The notes beneath the pieces are model-generated. The model saw only the letters and a program-made list of their open reading frames with translations. It had not been told where the DNA came from and did no database searches. From assembly GCF_025370935.1 (NCBI RefSeq), contig NC_133481.1, forward strand, positions 11,268,616-11,332,615: 64,000 nt of DNA. Direction: 5' to 3'. Below are positions 24,215-36,051 of the stretch, piece after piece. Origin of the DNA: Choristoneura fumiferana. Lineage: Eukaryota; Arthropoda; Insecta; Lepidoptera; Tortricidae. A program made the position numbers and the translations under genes. The stretch's first letter is position 1, and every line of letters starts with the position of its first letter.

Positions 24215-24262
24215 TCCGCGGGATAGTGATAAACGAAATTTACGCAGACGGAGTTGCGGGCA
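24215..24262 (+). repeat. Terminal fragment of repeat family B
   Basis: The fragment 'gcgggatagtgataaacgaa...gagttgcgggcaacagg' matches the 3' end of family B at 31765-31833. Confidence 0.5.
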
Positions 24263-24541
24263 ACAGGGTAGTTTTATATTAATTTTATTACTTTTGGTCC
24301 CACACTATATAGCGAAACTAAGAACTAACTAACTAACTAACTGAGTAACTTTGACGACCGTCAGTTAGTCTTATTTGCTGATATTAGCAATACATTTGCT
24401 CAAGAAAGGTCCAAGATTATTTATTTTTTAAAATGATAAAATAGAATTCGGATGCGCCGGATGCTCTTCAAACTTGCATCTCCTGACTATTTTGTGTCAA
24501 GTATCCTACCAACTGTACCAAAGTTAGGCAAATGTAGTTAA

Positions 24542-24693
24542 GTACAGTCAAGTGCAAAAATAGGTATCTATTCGAACCACTCAAAAATAATATGTTACCA
24601 TTGCGTCGGAATAAGAGTCTGTGGTAGTTATTTTTGAAACTTTGAATAAGTCTATATTTTGACTGTACTTTCTGTGTCCACACTTGACTGTAC
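24542..24693. mobile_element. MITE with perfect 13-base terminal inverted repeats
   Basis: The ends 'gtacagtcaagtg' (24542-24554) and 'cacttgactgtac' (24681-24693) are exact complements. The element is 152 bp with no transposase. The right-copy counterpart (42629-42775) has lost the right terminal repeat. Confidence 0.6.
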
Positions 24694-25550
24694 CAATTAC
24701 TTTAAAATATTTCTACTTTTGGAATCGTTTCTCATCAAACCCTATTAGTTTTTCTTTCAATAATAGATATGATTTTAAGTAATGAAACTTGCCGATAAAT
24801 ACGTAACATTACGTCATTAGTGTTTAATATCAACGGTTAATTTATCTTTTGAGCTTCTGATATTTCAACGCATCTACCAAAGCCTCATTAACCCGGTTAG
24901 ACTTAAAACTTGTGGGTGGATGTTATCAACCGTCTTTTGTCTACCCTCAAATTCAAATTGTTTGGCTCAAATATCGGAGCTTCTTATAACGTAACTTTTC
25001 TGTATATCAGTTTACCTAATCAGATGTGAAAGGTTAATTTTGATAAAGTGTAAACAATGTGGGTTCTTTGTCAGAAAAATAATACCTCCAGTGGTTTCAT
25101 TCCAGTTTGCTCTTCAAAATATCGGGTGTCGATTGACTATGATTGGTGACGATTGACTAATAATAGTTTGAAATTCCTGCTATAACTCTTTAACAACTTA
25201 ACTATATCACTTAATCGATTTTATGAAATTTGATCTTGTTATTGTCCAATAATGTTTCTATTTCAAAGCAGAGTCAATTAAATAAGTAATTATTAAAACT
25301 CAAAACCGCCGCTGCCGCTTTTTAAAATATTGGATGGATTATATAATTAAGGTTTTAGATGTATTTAAATGAATATCAAAGAAAAACTCCATGATTTTCT
25401 TCATTTACCTTTATACTGTATTTTTTATCGAAAACCAGTTTCTGGACGTGTTAACTTCATTTCACTTATTATTTTATTTCTCGACTCGACTGGAACTGGC
25501 TATCAAGTCTATTTTATAAATATCATTCTAATATGCACAAAATCATTTCA
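24694..25550. other. AT-rich non-coding DNA
   Basis: No gene or repeat boundary was recognised. This stretch is the source of part of the extra degraded block in the right copy. Confidence 0.4.
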
Positions 25551-25551
25551 G

Positions 25552-25735
25552 ATTTCATCATCATCATTGTCAACCGAAAGACGTCCACTGTTGGACGCAG
25601 ATCTCGCCCAAAAAGCGCCACAAGGACACGTCTTGCACAGCCAGCATTCCTCAGACTCGTGCGACCTAATAGAGGACCTATCCTCGCGACAGTTTCCATT
25701 CAAGAACAGCATCGGTCCCAACCAACCCATAATTA
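25552..25735 (+). repeat. Interspersed repeat 'catcatcatt...gacgtccactg'
   Basis: The 'tcatcatcattgtcaaccga' and 'agacgtccactgttggacgc' blocks, followed by 'gcacagccagcattcctcag', match a very common insect repeat type. The open frames on both strands here are repeat-derived and not genes. The right-copy counterpart is 43634-43817, with a degraded third version at 44805-44910. Confidence 0.55.
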
Positions 25736-27084
25736 ATTCGTTTTGATCTTTTACTATATCAGCAAAGAGTATGAACTGTTTCTCTTCGTCTATTTTCTAT
25801 GTACTGTAAAGGCACTCTTCAAAATGAAGAATGAATGATGGGCATTTGCTCGGCAAGTGTGTTCCATCTTGCATAATCTATATTTGCTGTCAGGTGTGAT
25901 TGTGGTTAAACGTTAAGCGCTAGGCTTTTTGTTGGTATTTATATGTATGTTGAAAAAAGTAGAACAGTATTTATAGATTATTTCCATTATCGTTAAACAA
26001 TAACGCAAAGCATTTTCGTTTTGGCTTGCATAGAAGGATTGATTTCAGCAAATCGCTCATCCAGTAGAACAATGACATATTTACAAGAAAATAGGTTTTC
26101 CATTTTAAATTTACGGTTTGATATCTTTAAATCACTTTTTTGTGTAATCGTCACAAAGCAAGTGTGTCGATGTTCTGTTGTATGAACGAAAGATATTCTA
26201 CAAAATAGTACCTAACAGTTCTAGAAACCCTACTCAAAATATAGCCAAGCCTTTAGAAATTTGAAGTTGAATCTCTATCGTCAAAAGCGACAGTGTTAGA
26301 GGTATTGAATATTTATTAACTGTTTTTGCAGAGGCGTCGAATTGTTTTAAATTATAAACTTTTGGCTTACTTATTACATACCTAGAGAATCCGGATGTAA
26401 ATAAATCTTAGGCGCAAAAGCTTCGCTGGCAATGATCGAGGAGCCTCAGGCGGCGCGCGCGCTGCAATTACGGGCCAAAGACTAAAAAAGTATAGATCAG
26501 CAACTCTGAGACTGTGGGCCAAATTTTTACCTCTTTACAGGCAATATTTATTTTCTCCTGAGTTTTGGCCGTATCACTCTGTTGACTGTAGTTTGTCTTT
26601 AAATGTTTTTAATCAGGTACCCATGTTTTTCGCCCTTCAACTCATGTTTTGATAGGATTATTCTAATTATGTACGTACAAGGATGGATACGTTAATGCCG
26701 AAACGAAACCAAAAAAAAAGTAAATGCAAAATGCCTTATCCCTTAAATTAATAACGTTACGATAATTATCAAGTTACAATTTAAGTCAACAAATCATTAT
26801 CACTGTTCACTTCCGCTGCTATTCTAAATTGTTACTTCTTTTATCGTTAAATGTTGTTTATGGAATTATAGAAGAACCATGATTGTAACACACACACACA
26901 TCACAAATGTACGGTAAACAGTTATATAATTACTGGGCTGGACCTAAGAAGGGGGAGGGGGCACGGGCACCCATTATAAGGAGGCGTAAAATTCCATGTT
27001 GTTATTACCTAATCTAATTTATTGCAAATATCGGGGGGAAGGGGAGGTACAAATAAATGATTTACAGATTCAAAACATTCAATA
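25736..27084. other. Non-coding DNA
   Basis: A short GC-rich patch at about 26435-26480 and G-rich runs near 26950 and 27035 are visible. No gene was recognised. A (CA)n microsatellite at 26889-26904 differs by one unit from the right copy. Confidence 0.4.
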
Positions 27085-27300
27085 GCAACTGCTAATCTAT
27101 CTATCTATATAAACACGTTGCAACAGTTTTTAGAATTTTTGTCTGTTTGTCTGTTTATTTAACCGGGCATCACGTGGAAACAGCTGAACGGATTTTAATG
27201 AAAACTTTACTAATCTGTCGAGAAAATCCCTAGCCAGGTTGTAGGCTATAAAAATAAAACCCCTGAAAGGAGGGGGTAGCCACTACCCTAGATTGAGTTA
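27085..27300 (+). repeat. Interspersed repeat with GTCT-type tract
   Basis: It begins with ATCT units and 'atataaacacgttgcaacag'. It contains 'tttgtctgtttgtctgttta', 'acagctgaacggattttaat' and 'gaaaggagggggtagccact'. It is typical of non-coding lepidopteran repeats; the boundaries are approximate. The right-copy counterpart is about 46250-46455. Confidence 0.4.
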
Positions 27301-28820
27301 AGTTTGCATCTGAATCTTATGAAGCCTAGGAAGGAGGTGCAAACTTTCAACAACTATCGAGTACCCTGCTAAACTAACAGATGTCACTGAAATTAATAAT
27401 AGTACGCTGTGACATGAATACGCCACTGAGGAAGGATTTTGCCAAATTAACTCTAAGTTTAGAAGAGGAGTAAGGATATCAACAATTTTTTTATTGATTT
27501 AATAATGCAACAAAATTAAACGACGATAAACTAATTGCTACACATTGCACAGTGCCATCTTTTGGGGAACTAAGTAAACATTAAGTAATCAAGTAAACAA
27601 AAAATAAGTTTACATAGTAACGTTATCAACACGCGTATAATTGCATAATTATTTAATATACTACCAAATAATAGAAAATTATTAATTTACTCGTTCATGA
27701 ATTATACATAATCATAATTATATCGCATTCATATTCATACGTATCGCCGATCGCCATTTAAGCACTTAATAATGGCAACGAAGGTGGGTACTTTAAAAAA
27801 AAAATCTATCGTTTGCGGAGTAAATGTCAAACTATTTGGGGCTCGCATTTTATACGCGTTACCATGCCTTTCTGTTTGTAAAATTTCATCCCTTGAGCAT
27901 ACAGTTTGATACAATTTTTCGAAAATCCCATGAAATTGGATAATGTTTTTTTTAATTTACATTTGTTTGAGGAAATCATATTAGGTACTTACTATGGAAT
28001 ATTGTGTAAATATCGAAATCTACGCAGACGAAGTCGAGGGCAAAAACTAGTTAAATAAATAATAAATTGATAAGTTTCGATGTCTATGACGATTTTATTG
28101 AATACCTAGTTTTAGTTTAACTTATTATTAAGTTTTACTCTTTTAATTGTATTTTATAATATTTTTAGTTTCTAAATAAAATTTAACGATTATTATAATA
28201 ATACACTTTCTCCTTATGGATTTTTCATGCTTAAAATTTTAGTTTCGATTGTTTTGACTTGGTATCGAGTGTTTATTTTTAGTTTTAAGTACTTCATATT
28301 TATCACTATTACACAACTAACGAGTACAGTATTTTTTTATTAATGAAAAAACCGTAAGGTATTGCATGCCTTATATGTATTTTACATGTACTTACTTACC
28401 TAAAGTTTGATTGTTTGTTAACGTCAAACAAATCTATCTTGCAAGTTGAATTTTCATCACTTCCGCTGAACGGGCTGACTTAAAACATGGTAGGTATATG
28501 TACAAATGTATTTTTGTTGTACTGAATTAAGTACATTACATGCTATTGCATTTGCTTTTAATAAGAGTAATAAGAGTGTGATAGGTTTAAATAGGAATAC
28601 CGGGTGTGACTGAATATGAGCAAATAATTAAAACATAGCTCATGCTATTTGTATAATAAGTGTTTTTCATGTGACATTTCATTTTAATACTCATTACATT
28701 TAATTGATTAAATATTATCATTATTAAATTCAACACTAACTAGTTTTAAGGAAAATGTATACTAACAAGACTACTGAATTAAACTTTTTTTATAAAAAAA
28801 TCCTCCAGACAAGTAAAAAG
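27301..28820. other. AT-rich non-coding DNA
   Basis: No gene was seen. A family B end fragment lies at 27990-28052 ('atctacgcagacgaagtcg'), and a fragment related to the 18479 repeat lies near 28440. Confidence 0.4.
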
Positions 28821-28821
28821 T

Positions 28822-29288
28822 TGTCGCTTCTGCGTGTATTTATTCTGGCAGCACAGCCGCGGCCTGCGGGGCATTCCACTCCGCGAGCAGCCTAATTAGC
28901 CCAGTCCAGTGTGCGATGCGCCTTTGTCTAACAGTTCAGTTCACCTTGCCGAGTTTTTACGAGCGCTTTTAAATGCTTATATCTACAAACGACCTCTGAG
29001 TAAGGACGCGGCCCTTTTCGCGTGGAATTCGCTAATGACCGTTTAAAAGGCTGTATGTGCTAGTTAAGTTAGTATATATCGGCCGGATGAATGAAAATTG
29101 TTAGTTAAAAAAAATCGGTCAACTACGAGTCGGGCTAGCGCACTGAAAGCACCATACAAATGGAAGATGTCAACAAAAATAAGTTAGAGGTACTTCATTG
29201 TATTTCTAAATTTTGATATGTTTTAAGGTCTGATTTTTTGCCAAGTTTTATGTCAACGGAAAGTAACTTTTAGATTTTAATGTTCGTG
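28822..29288. promoter_or_regulatory. Block of 467 bp identical in both copies; candidate regulatory element
   Basis: By line-by-line comparison this block is identical to 48030-48496, whereas neighbouring sequence carries SNPs and indels. It is GC-richer than its surroundings and contains a palindromic 'ctaattag' homeodomain-type site. It has no protein-like frame. If the copies are alleles, identity suggests constraint or simply low local divergence. Confidence 0.25.
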
Positions 29289-29950
29289 TTTTTGTACGAA
29301 AACATACTTTGAACAGGTTGTATGTTGTTTCGATCGCATCACCTTACAAACTTTCTTTTTCACAGTTCTCAGGTATTGCAGATTTGAGTTTTGGAAAAGG
29401 GTCTTTACACAATAGCCAAACAGGCAGACGGATCTTTTCTCTTTTGCGGTACGGAACCCTGAAAAACGATTTATCTATAGGTAACGGTGTTGCGTTGAAA
29501 TAACAAATAATAACTAGATCATTGACGCATTAGCTGGTGAGGACAGGTTTGAAAATATTTTTTAAGTCTTGACTAAAAAAATGGTTGTGTACAAATTACT
29601 CACATGTGCTGTTTTATTCCTGTTGCAGAGCTTCTTATAAAGTGGAAATTTCCTAAATACTAGTCTACTTACATGGTAAATTCATAATTCATAATTCATT
29701 TATTGCATAGTAATCATGTCGTACATTAGGTCTTACATAGTATAATTAGATTCAAGAGGGGTTCATCTGTTAGGGCACAGCAAAATGAAGAATCTATGCT
29801 GCAAAATTAGGCCAATACAAATAAAGGTTACTCAAAGCCAGAACGAATAGGCTGTTAGTGAACCAGTGAGCAAGTGATCGCCATCTATAGACATCCATAG
29901 CACCAACTGGGACTGCTAGTGTGTTGCCGGTCTTGCAAGAAAGGGTAGTT
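29289..29950. other. Non-coding DNA
   Basis: The open frame at 29309-29503 is broken by indels in the right copy and has no domain. Nothing else was recognised. Confidence 0.4.
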
Positions 29951-30560
29951 TTTTAGGGTTCCGTAGTCAACTAGGAACCCTTATAGTTTCGCCATGTCTG
30001 TCCGTCTGTCTGTCCGCGGCTAAGCTCAGAGACCGTTAGTACTAGAGAGCTGTAATTTGACATGAATATACATATCAGTCACGCCGACAAAGTGGTACAA
30101 TAAAAAAAAGTAAATTTTTTTTAGGGTACCTCCCATAGACGTAAAGTGGGGGTTATTTTTTTTCTCGACTAACCCTATATTGTGGAGTATCGTTGGATAG
30201 GTCTTTGGGTTTCTAAGACAACTTTTCTATTCAGTAATCTGTTTGCGAAATATTCAACTTTAAAGTGCAAATTCCATTGAAATCGAGCGTCCCTCTAAAA
30301 TCTAAACTGTTGGGTGGAAAAATTAGAAAAAAATCAGAATGGTAGTAAATATATCAAATTTACAAGGAAAATTATAGCGGCTTAGATTGCTTGAGAATTA
30401 TTAGTAATTTAAGAGTAAATAGCCTAAGGTATAAAATATACCTAAACTTGGAAGATTCAGTACACAATACGAAATCCTTAAAAAATATAATTTTATTTTT
30501 TCGTAATGGCTACGGAACCCTATCCTAGGCGTGTACGACACGCTCTTGGCCGGTTTTTTA
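29951..30560 (+). repeat. Interspersed repeat, family A, longest plus-strand copy
   Basis: It begins 'ttttagggttccgtagtcaa', carries the GTCT/GTCC tract, and has 'tttaaagtgcaaattccatt', 'acctaaacttggaagattc' and 'tcgtaatggctacggaaccc'. It ends 'ctcttggccggttttttatt'. The right-copy counterpart is 49164-49796. Confidence 0.65.
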
Positions 30561-30954
30561 TTTTTAGATATACATACATGCACATATCGTAACATGTTGG
30601 AAAACAACCAGGTGCCAGTTCATTACAAGTTTTGCACGTATTTAATTAGCTACGGGATAACGGGATAAGAAAGATCACTCAAAGTGTCAAAGTGTTCAAA
30701 GTGGAGAACCACCATCCATCGAGATGATGTTGATGATTAACTACTTTTACATAGCACCTATTTTTTAACAGACTCAGTTAACCGCTAAAAATAATCTCTC
30801 TCCAGGCGGATGTCAACTAATAAAGGTTGGCAGTCAGCTCCGCATATCTGATTTAGTCTTTTGCCAGTTTGAAAAGCTGGGCACTCTTATTTCCCGTTCA
30901 CTCCCGGATATTGCGTAGTCACGACTACGACTCACCATCTTGCTCAAAGTGTTA

Positions 30955-31190
30955 AAGTCAAAGTCAAAATATCTTTATTCATTTTAGGCTATAACAAGCA
31001 CTTATGAATGTCAAAACAATTCAACCACCGGTAGAGTTGATTGGAGCCCCGTTTATTGTTTGTTCCAGAATGCTTCAAGCTACTCTGTTCCATGTGACAT
31101 GGCCACGAAGCGCCAGGACCGCTTGAAGCAAAGAGTCTCGACACCAAGTGAAATAAACTAGGTCTATATTGATTCATCATCTCGGTCTAT
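30955..31190 (-). repeat. LINE-like 3' end, minus strand
   Basis: On the minus strand it ends 'cataagtgcttgttatagcc', 'gaataaagatattttgactt' and then a short 'tgactt' repeat. The same tail occurs in plus orientation at 33712-33772. The 63-codon open frame is part of this repeat and has no RT motif. The right-copy counterpart is 50192-50430. Confidence 0.55.
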
Positions 31191-31655
31191 ATAACTCTCA
31201 CTGAAGGACATAGGGCCACTCTCAGAATGAGAGGGCCTTGGCCGTAATTCCCACGCGGCCTAGAGCGAATTGGGAACTTCACACACAACATTGAATTTTT
31301 TCGCAGGTATGTGCCGGTTTCCCAACGATGTTTTTCTTCACCGTATACAGCCCCTTAATAAACTCTTCTAAAAATTGGTAGGTGCCAAAAAATACACACA
31401 ATGTAGTTTCTAGCTAAACATAAATTTCTGAAAATGTCTTCAATCAAGTAATCGCCGAAAAATCAGGAACGTCTAACATTTTCGACTCTCTAATTACAGA
31501 TGTTTTCCAACAAGCGGAGAGCGGTGCTTCACACGGGCGGCCCTTAGCGTCGACAAACACGCTTGTGTGTGCCGGGCCTTATGTGCACGGACGACTTTAA
31601 AAAAATAGGTACAGCTACTTTATTTTATATTACGAAGGAACCCCACTACCTACTT
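31191..31655. other. Non-coding DNA
   Basis: Includes 'ctctcactgaaggacatagg' and 'caggtatgtgccggtttccc', phrases that occur in lepidopteran retroelement UTRs as I know them. The assignment is weak and no gene was recognised. Confidence 0.3.
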
Positions 31656-31833
31656 TAATATTATAAATGCGAAAGTTTGTAAGTCTGTTTCTTGTTAGAT
31701 AGAAATAGAAATAAGCTTTATTACAATACTATAACTGTGTTTACAATGATGTTTTTATCCGGAAAATTCATAGTTCCCGCCGGATAGCGATAAACGAATT
31801 CTACGCAGACGGAGTCGCGGGCAACAGGCTAGT
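31656..31833 (+). repeat. Interspersed repeat, family B, with an internal insertion
   Basis: It starts 'taatattataaatgcgaaag' and ends 'ggagtcgcgggcaacaggct'. About 50 bases ('agaaatagaaataagc...ataactgtgtttacaatgat') interrupt it at 31698-31750 and look like a reversed LINE tail. The right copy (50885-51090) keeps extra family B sequence before this insertion. Confidence 0.6.
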
Positions 31834-32879
31834 ATGTAAATGTGCGTCTTTTGTTTTGTTTGGGAATAGTTTTGTGTCAGTGTTAGCATTTTGTGTGGTG
31901 TTTATGGTAGTTATATCTGTGTGTCAATGTGTTGATGTTGGTTTATGTGGAAGGAGGAGGCCGGCTTATGGAAAACATATGTGTCGTCCAGACATGGCCG
32001 TTTTGCACGTGTGGAAGAGCGAGGTAAAAGATAGTAGTTTATTAAGTAAACTGTGCTAATTGCTGCATGACAAGGATTAGGTACAGTTTACAAATGTGAA
32101 CTGCTAAGGAATGATCCCATGTGTAAAAAAAAATGTAATGTAGCTATGAATGTATTGCGTTGCTTAAATTAATGATCTATGAAGTGTCCAGTCAGTTTGG
32201 TCAGACACACTGGCAGACAGTATTTGCTGCGAACAAAAGCCTATTTGCGGAGCAATATAGCGATTACCGCATGTGTCACGTTTCGGAAATTGCGGTTAGG
32301 TGCAAATTTTCCTACTAGAAAACTTTGTTTACTTTATATTACTGACATGCCGACACGACGTTCCTTGATGTGTGTGAAACAATAACCGCAACGAAATTAT
32401 TTAATCATGATTTTAATTTTATTACAAAGAAAATTTCAGATTTCATTTATTTTCTTAGGCAATTTAAATTATGCAGAAGGAATGTTATCTGAAAGTAAGA
32501 TAATGCTTATATGAACTTGCAAACATTATGAGAAAATATATTAATAAACCCACTAATATGTACGTCGGAGTACGCGTCTATTTGTTACTTTTCACGCTGA
32601 CTGTATTATTATGGAATACTGGTCAGTTCAAGACAGGATTGTCATTTACCATCGCTAGTATATAGTCATCTTTAAACGAATTGGTATCAGACAAGGAACA
32701 TCATTGGATCTTCCACGGGCATTTTTGGTGTGGTAGAGCCTTACTGTAACCGCTTGCTGGCTGCAGTACGAATGGGCCGGCTCGACCGGGTTACTACCAC
32801 ACCCTTAGAATACCGGCGTGAAAAAGTAATTTTGCTACTGTGTTTTGTACAGTGAGTGGGAGATCCGGAGGCTCCTTAG
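31834..32879. other. Non-coding DNA
   Basis: A 67-codon frame at 31856-32059 has a hydrophobic start but begins at TTG and is frame-disrupted in the right copy. A 68-codon frame at 32179-32385 is kept in both copies but has no known domain. Neither is supported as a gene. Confidence 0.35.
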
Positions 32880-33262
32880 ATTTTAGAGGGGGGGGGGGGG
32901 AACGCTCGATCGATTTTATTGAAAATTTGCACTTTAAAGTTGAATATTTCGCAAACAAACACTGAATCGAAAAATTTCTTCTTTCAGGTCTTAGCAAACC
33001 CCTAATGGTTTTAAAAGACCTATCCAACGATACCCCACACTGTAGGGTTGGATGAGAAAAAGAAATCACCCATGGGAGGTACCATAAAATATTTTTTTTT
33101 GAATTGTTTATTGTACCATTTTGTCGGCATAGTTTATATATATATTCGTGCAAAATTACAGCTTTCTAGCATTGATAGTCCCTGAGCAAAGCCACAGACG
33201 GACAGACAGACAGACAGACATGGCGAAACTATAAGGGTTCCGTTTTTGCCATTTTGGCTCCC
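32880..33262 (-). repeat. Interspersed repeat, family A, truncated
   Basis: A G homopolymer (32887-32900) and 'aatttgcactttaaagttga' come first, then the GACA tract and 'tggcgaaactataagggttc'. It ends 'tttttgccattttggctcc'. The 'ggccggttttt' half is missing. The G-run length differs between copies. The right-copy counterpart is 52125-52500. Confidence 0.6.
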
Positions 33263-33711
33263 ATGCCAGCCATGCCATGCCAAGCCATGTTATTAAAAAT
33301 TTAAAAAAAAATTGTGTGAAAGTGTGTTGATGGCAAATTGTTGTTCACCGTGGTGTTCTAGGCCTACCTCATTTTTAAAAAGTAAAAGTCTTTCGGTTAC
33401 GATGGTGCTGATGTTAAAAGTCCCCAAAATTGGTCATGATTGCAATGCACGTTTTTACAATAAAATTTCAAAAAATATAACTGTTCAAACAGATAGAAAA
33501 TTGAAAACTATTGTCAAGAATAGGTACCTACATCTAAGGCGCATTATAAAATTAATTATTACATCATGGACAGGGATATCTGGAAATGAATCCGATCCGC
33601 ATAGGCAATCGCTTACTTCCAAATTTCCAATAGCGAATCTACTGTGTTAAAAAATATACTTGTAATCTTTAAACAACATTGCAAACCAAACCGGTGGTAG
33701 ATTTTTTTGAC

Positions 33712-33772
33712 ATTCATAAGTGCTTGTCATAGCCTTTATTGAATAAAGATATTTTGACTTTGATTCAACTGG
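33712..33772 (+). repeat. LINE-like 3' tail, plus strand
   Basis: 'cattcataagtgcttgtcat' followed by 'ttgaataaagatattttgac' matches the tail at 30955 in the opposite orientation. The right-copy counterpart is 52957-53020. Confidence 0.55.
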
Positions 33773-33835
33773 TTCGATTATATAGTTGCGTAGTTGCCTG
33801 CGACTTAAGCGAAACCACACACGGGCGACAGCATG

Positions 33836-34114
33836 GCGGGAGTGCAACGGACTTATTTACGGGGCAGTATACGAACAATATCAACCCGCGGCGCCCGCGC
33901 ACGGCTCGACCCGCGCCTGCAGGGCTACTACGAAACTCGAAACTCGAAGTTCGTGTCGCGCGGTCCCTCTGACTCTTATACTATTTAATACGAGAGCGAG
34001 AGGGACCGCACGACACGAACTTCGAGTTTCGAGTTTCGTACCTAGTAGCCCTGCTGTCGCCAGTATGCTGTTGTTCGTAATACATCCACGTAAATAGGCC
34101 CACCGCACTCCCGA
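33836..34114. mobile_element. Composite palindrome: inner hairpin within outer inverted repeat
   Basis: The inner palindrome (33919-34054) has arms built on 'cgaaactcgaagttcgtgtcg'-like sequence and 'gcggtccctct' / 'agagggaccgc', around the loop 'gactcttatactatttaat'. Outer arms (from about 33837 and up to about 34114) pair 'gggagtgcaacggacttatt' imperfectly with the 'aggcccaccgcactcccg' side. The open frames on both strands are by-products of the palindrome. It is likely a foldback element inserted in, or grown from, another. The right-copy counterpart is 53084-53361. Confidence 0.6.
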
Positions 34115-35513
34115 CCCGACCAGCTCCCGACCCGCTGCCGTCCTATTATATGATTTACGCTTTACAGTCGCTTGTGCGCGGCTGGTCTTGTCCCGCGCCC
34201 GCACAAAGCAAACTGCACCTTCCAACACTGTTACGTAAACATGTTCGACACGTAGTGCGCAAACAGCGACTCCACTGATCGTTAAAATAATATTGATTCA
34301 ACTACTGTGAGTTAGACGGTGTACTTCGAATAACTGTCATACCGTTCCGAGATTCCTTACTGATTTGAAAAATAAAAACACTTTTTTTAAACGGTATTGG
34401 AATGCTAACACGCACCACAATCAATAGAGTCAAGGGGGTCTCCTTCGTAATCCATAATATCGTTTGTCCTGAACTCAGATGCCATAACACTTTTGCCATA
34501 AGCACTTTTGACATATCATACTTTTGCCATAATGATCTTATTTCTAATAATCATAAGCCATAATATCACATGTCCTCATACTCTAAATCCCTAATATGTT
34601 TTGTACTAATATAGTAAGATATAAAATTTGCGACCCTTCAATACATGTCTGCGAAAATCAGTACATTTTCCGCCAGCATTCCCAGTCAAGGTGGTCAATT
34701 TTGAAGGAGGCCATATCTCGCTTAGCGCAGTCCTTAAATCTGAGCAAAAAGAAATAATCTTTCAAACTCTAAAACTTCAATCATACTCTTGACAGACACA
34801 AACGACACCAAGGCAGTTCGGCATCAACATCCGCAGACCTTGTCAGACCTGAGGACGAAAATATCGCTCTTGCATCTTGGTCTAGTCAGCCACCAAAGAC
34901 GTTGTGCACAGGCAACACGCCGATTGATACACGGCAACACGACTATTGATAATTGAAGAAAGACAAACTCAAAACATATATTTGCATTTATACAAAACAT
35001 CGAATGAAACCCTATATAAGAGCACCGATTATGTAAAATAGTTAAACTTTTAGAGTTGTAGGTACCTAGCTAAAGTCAAGATACTTAGTGCTAAGATAAA
35101 CAAATGATGCAGAAGCACTCATTTAAATGAAAAAAAAGGTAGTTGGCAGTCCTTTCTCGCCACTCGAATGTTATCTCTTAGAAGGAGATTTTCAAACAAG
35201 CTGAGTATGTTTACGTCAGCCTAAGAAATAAGTCACCTGCCTATAGCTAGAGCATAGATACAAAACATCATTCTAGAATACAGGCAATGGCAATTTCCAT
35301 GCTTCCAATAGTGCTGCGCAAAATCGCGATATAAACAAACTTTTACTTTGTAAGTGTTTATTTTACGGCCATAACGGTAGCCCGTAATATTGTAATCATC
35401 GGGCTTTGTGAGATACTGCGAGTTTATATTTAGGTAAGTATATTTGTTACCGAGTGCATGGTATGCGCAGAGGGCTTAGCACGCTGGCTTTTTTCCGCAG
35501 GAATTAAGGCTCT
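34115..35513. other. Non-coding DNA
   Basis: No gene was recognised. The frame at 34302-34514 is identical in the right copy but has no domain. A frame across the counterpart of 34600-34950 is open only in the right copy. Confidence 0.4.
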
Positions 35514-35557
35514 ATCTATCCCTTTCAAGCCTGCATGTTAGTGTGAAAGGGATAGAT
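35514..35557. repeat. Short perfect-arm hairpin
   Basis: 'atctatccctttca' and 'tgaaagggatagat' are exact 14-base complements around a 16-base loop. The right-copy counterpart is 54770-54813. It may be a repeat fragment; a small-RNA hairpin is possible but unsupported. Confidence 0.5.
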
Positions 35558-35962
35558 GTCTAATGCATGTGAAAACACTTGTGTGCTAGGGCATTGCAGC
35601 TATTTTGTGGCGAGGTAAAGTCTGGTTTATAAAATAGCCTGGCTAGGCAGGTGCCTTCGGCAGACGCTCGGTCGCCGTCGCTTCCGCGAGTCCCACCATC
35701 CCGAGTCTTCACTTGCAGCGTCCTCACTCCCCCCCACTAGACCTGCGCGAGCACAACATTATGATGCTGCGGTCCGAAGAATACTCAAAACAATCTGATA
35801 AACAGAATTTAAATAAAGTAAGAAATTACGAAAGCAAACAAAGTTTCGAGTGTCCAAACTGAACGTACCTATAGATAATTGTTGCGTCCGCGTAAAACTG
35901 TACGAGTAATAGTTATTTGTGCAACAAGAGAGCAAAGTTGTTTTGTTGCGAGTGTTGATTTT

Positions 35963-36051
35963 GAATCCCGAGTAAGCGAAGGATTCTATAATTGAATCAC
36001 GAGCGTTAGCGAGTGATTCTAGGTTAGAATCCTGAGATCAGCAAGGGATTG
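35963..36051. repeat. Three tandem small hairpins on a gaatcc/ggattc theme
   Basis: Three successive units read 'gaatcccgagtaagcgaagg' + 'attc', 'gaatcacgagcgttagcgag' + 'tgattc' and 'gaatcctgagatcagcaagg' + 'gatt'. Each is self-complementary at its ends. The right-copy counterpart is 55222-55310. The pattern resembles a subterminal repeat array of a transposon. Confidence 0.55.

Noticed and set aside
31856..32059. Small secreted cysteine-containing peptide
   Set aside because: It begins at TTG rather than ATG, follows directly after a repeat end, and the frame is broken by indels in the right copy at about 51205-51235.
33786..34228. Overlapping open frames of about 100-115 codons on both strands
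   Set aside because: They translate the two arms of a palindrome and share the same repeated residues, so they are not genes.
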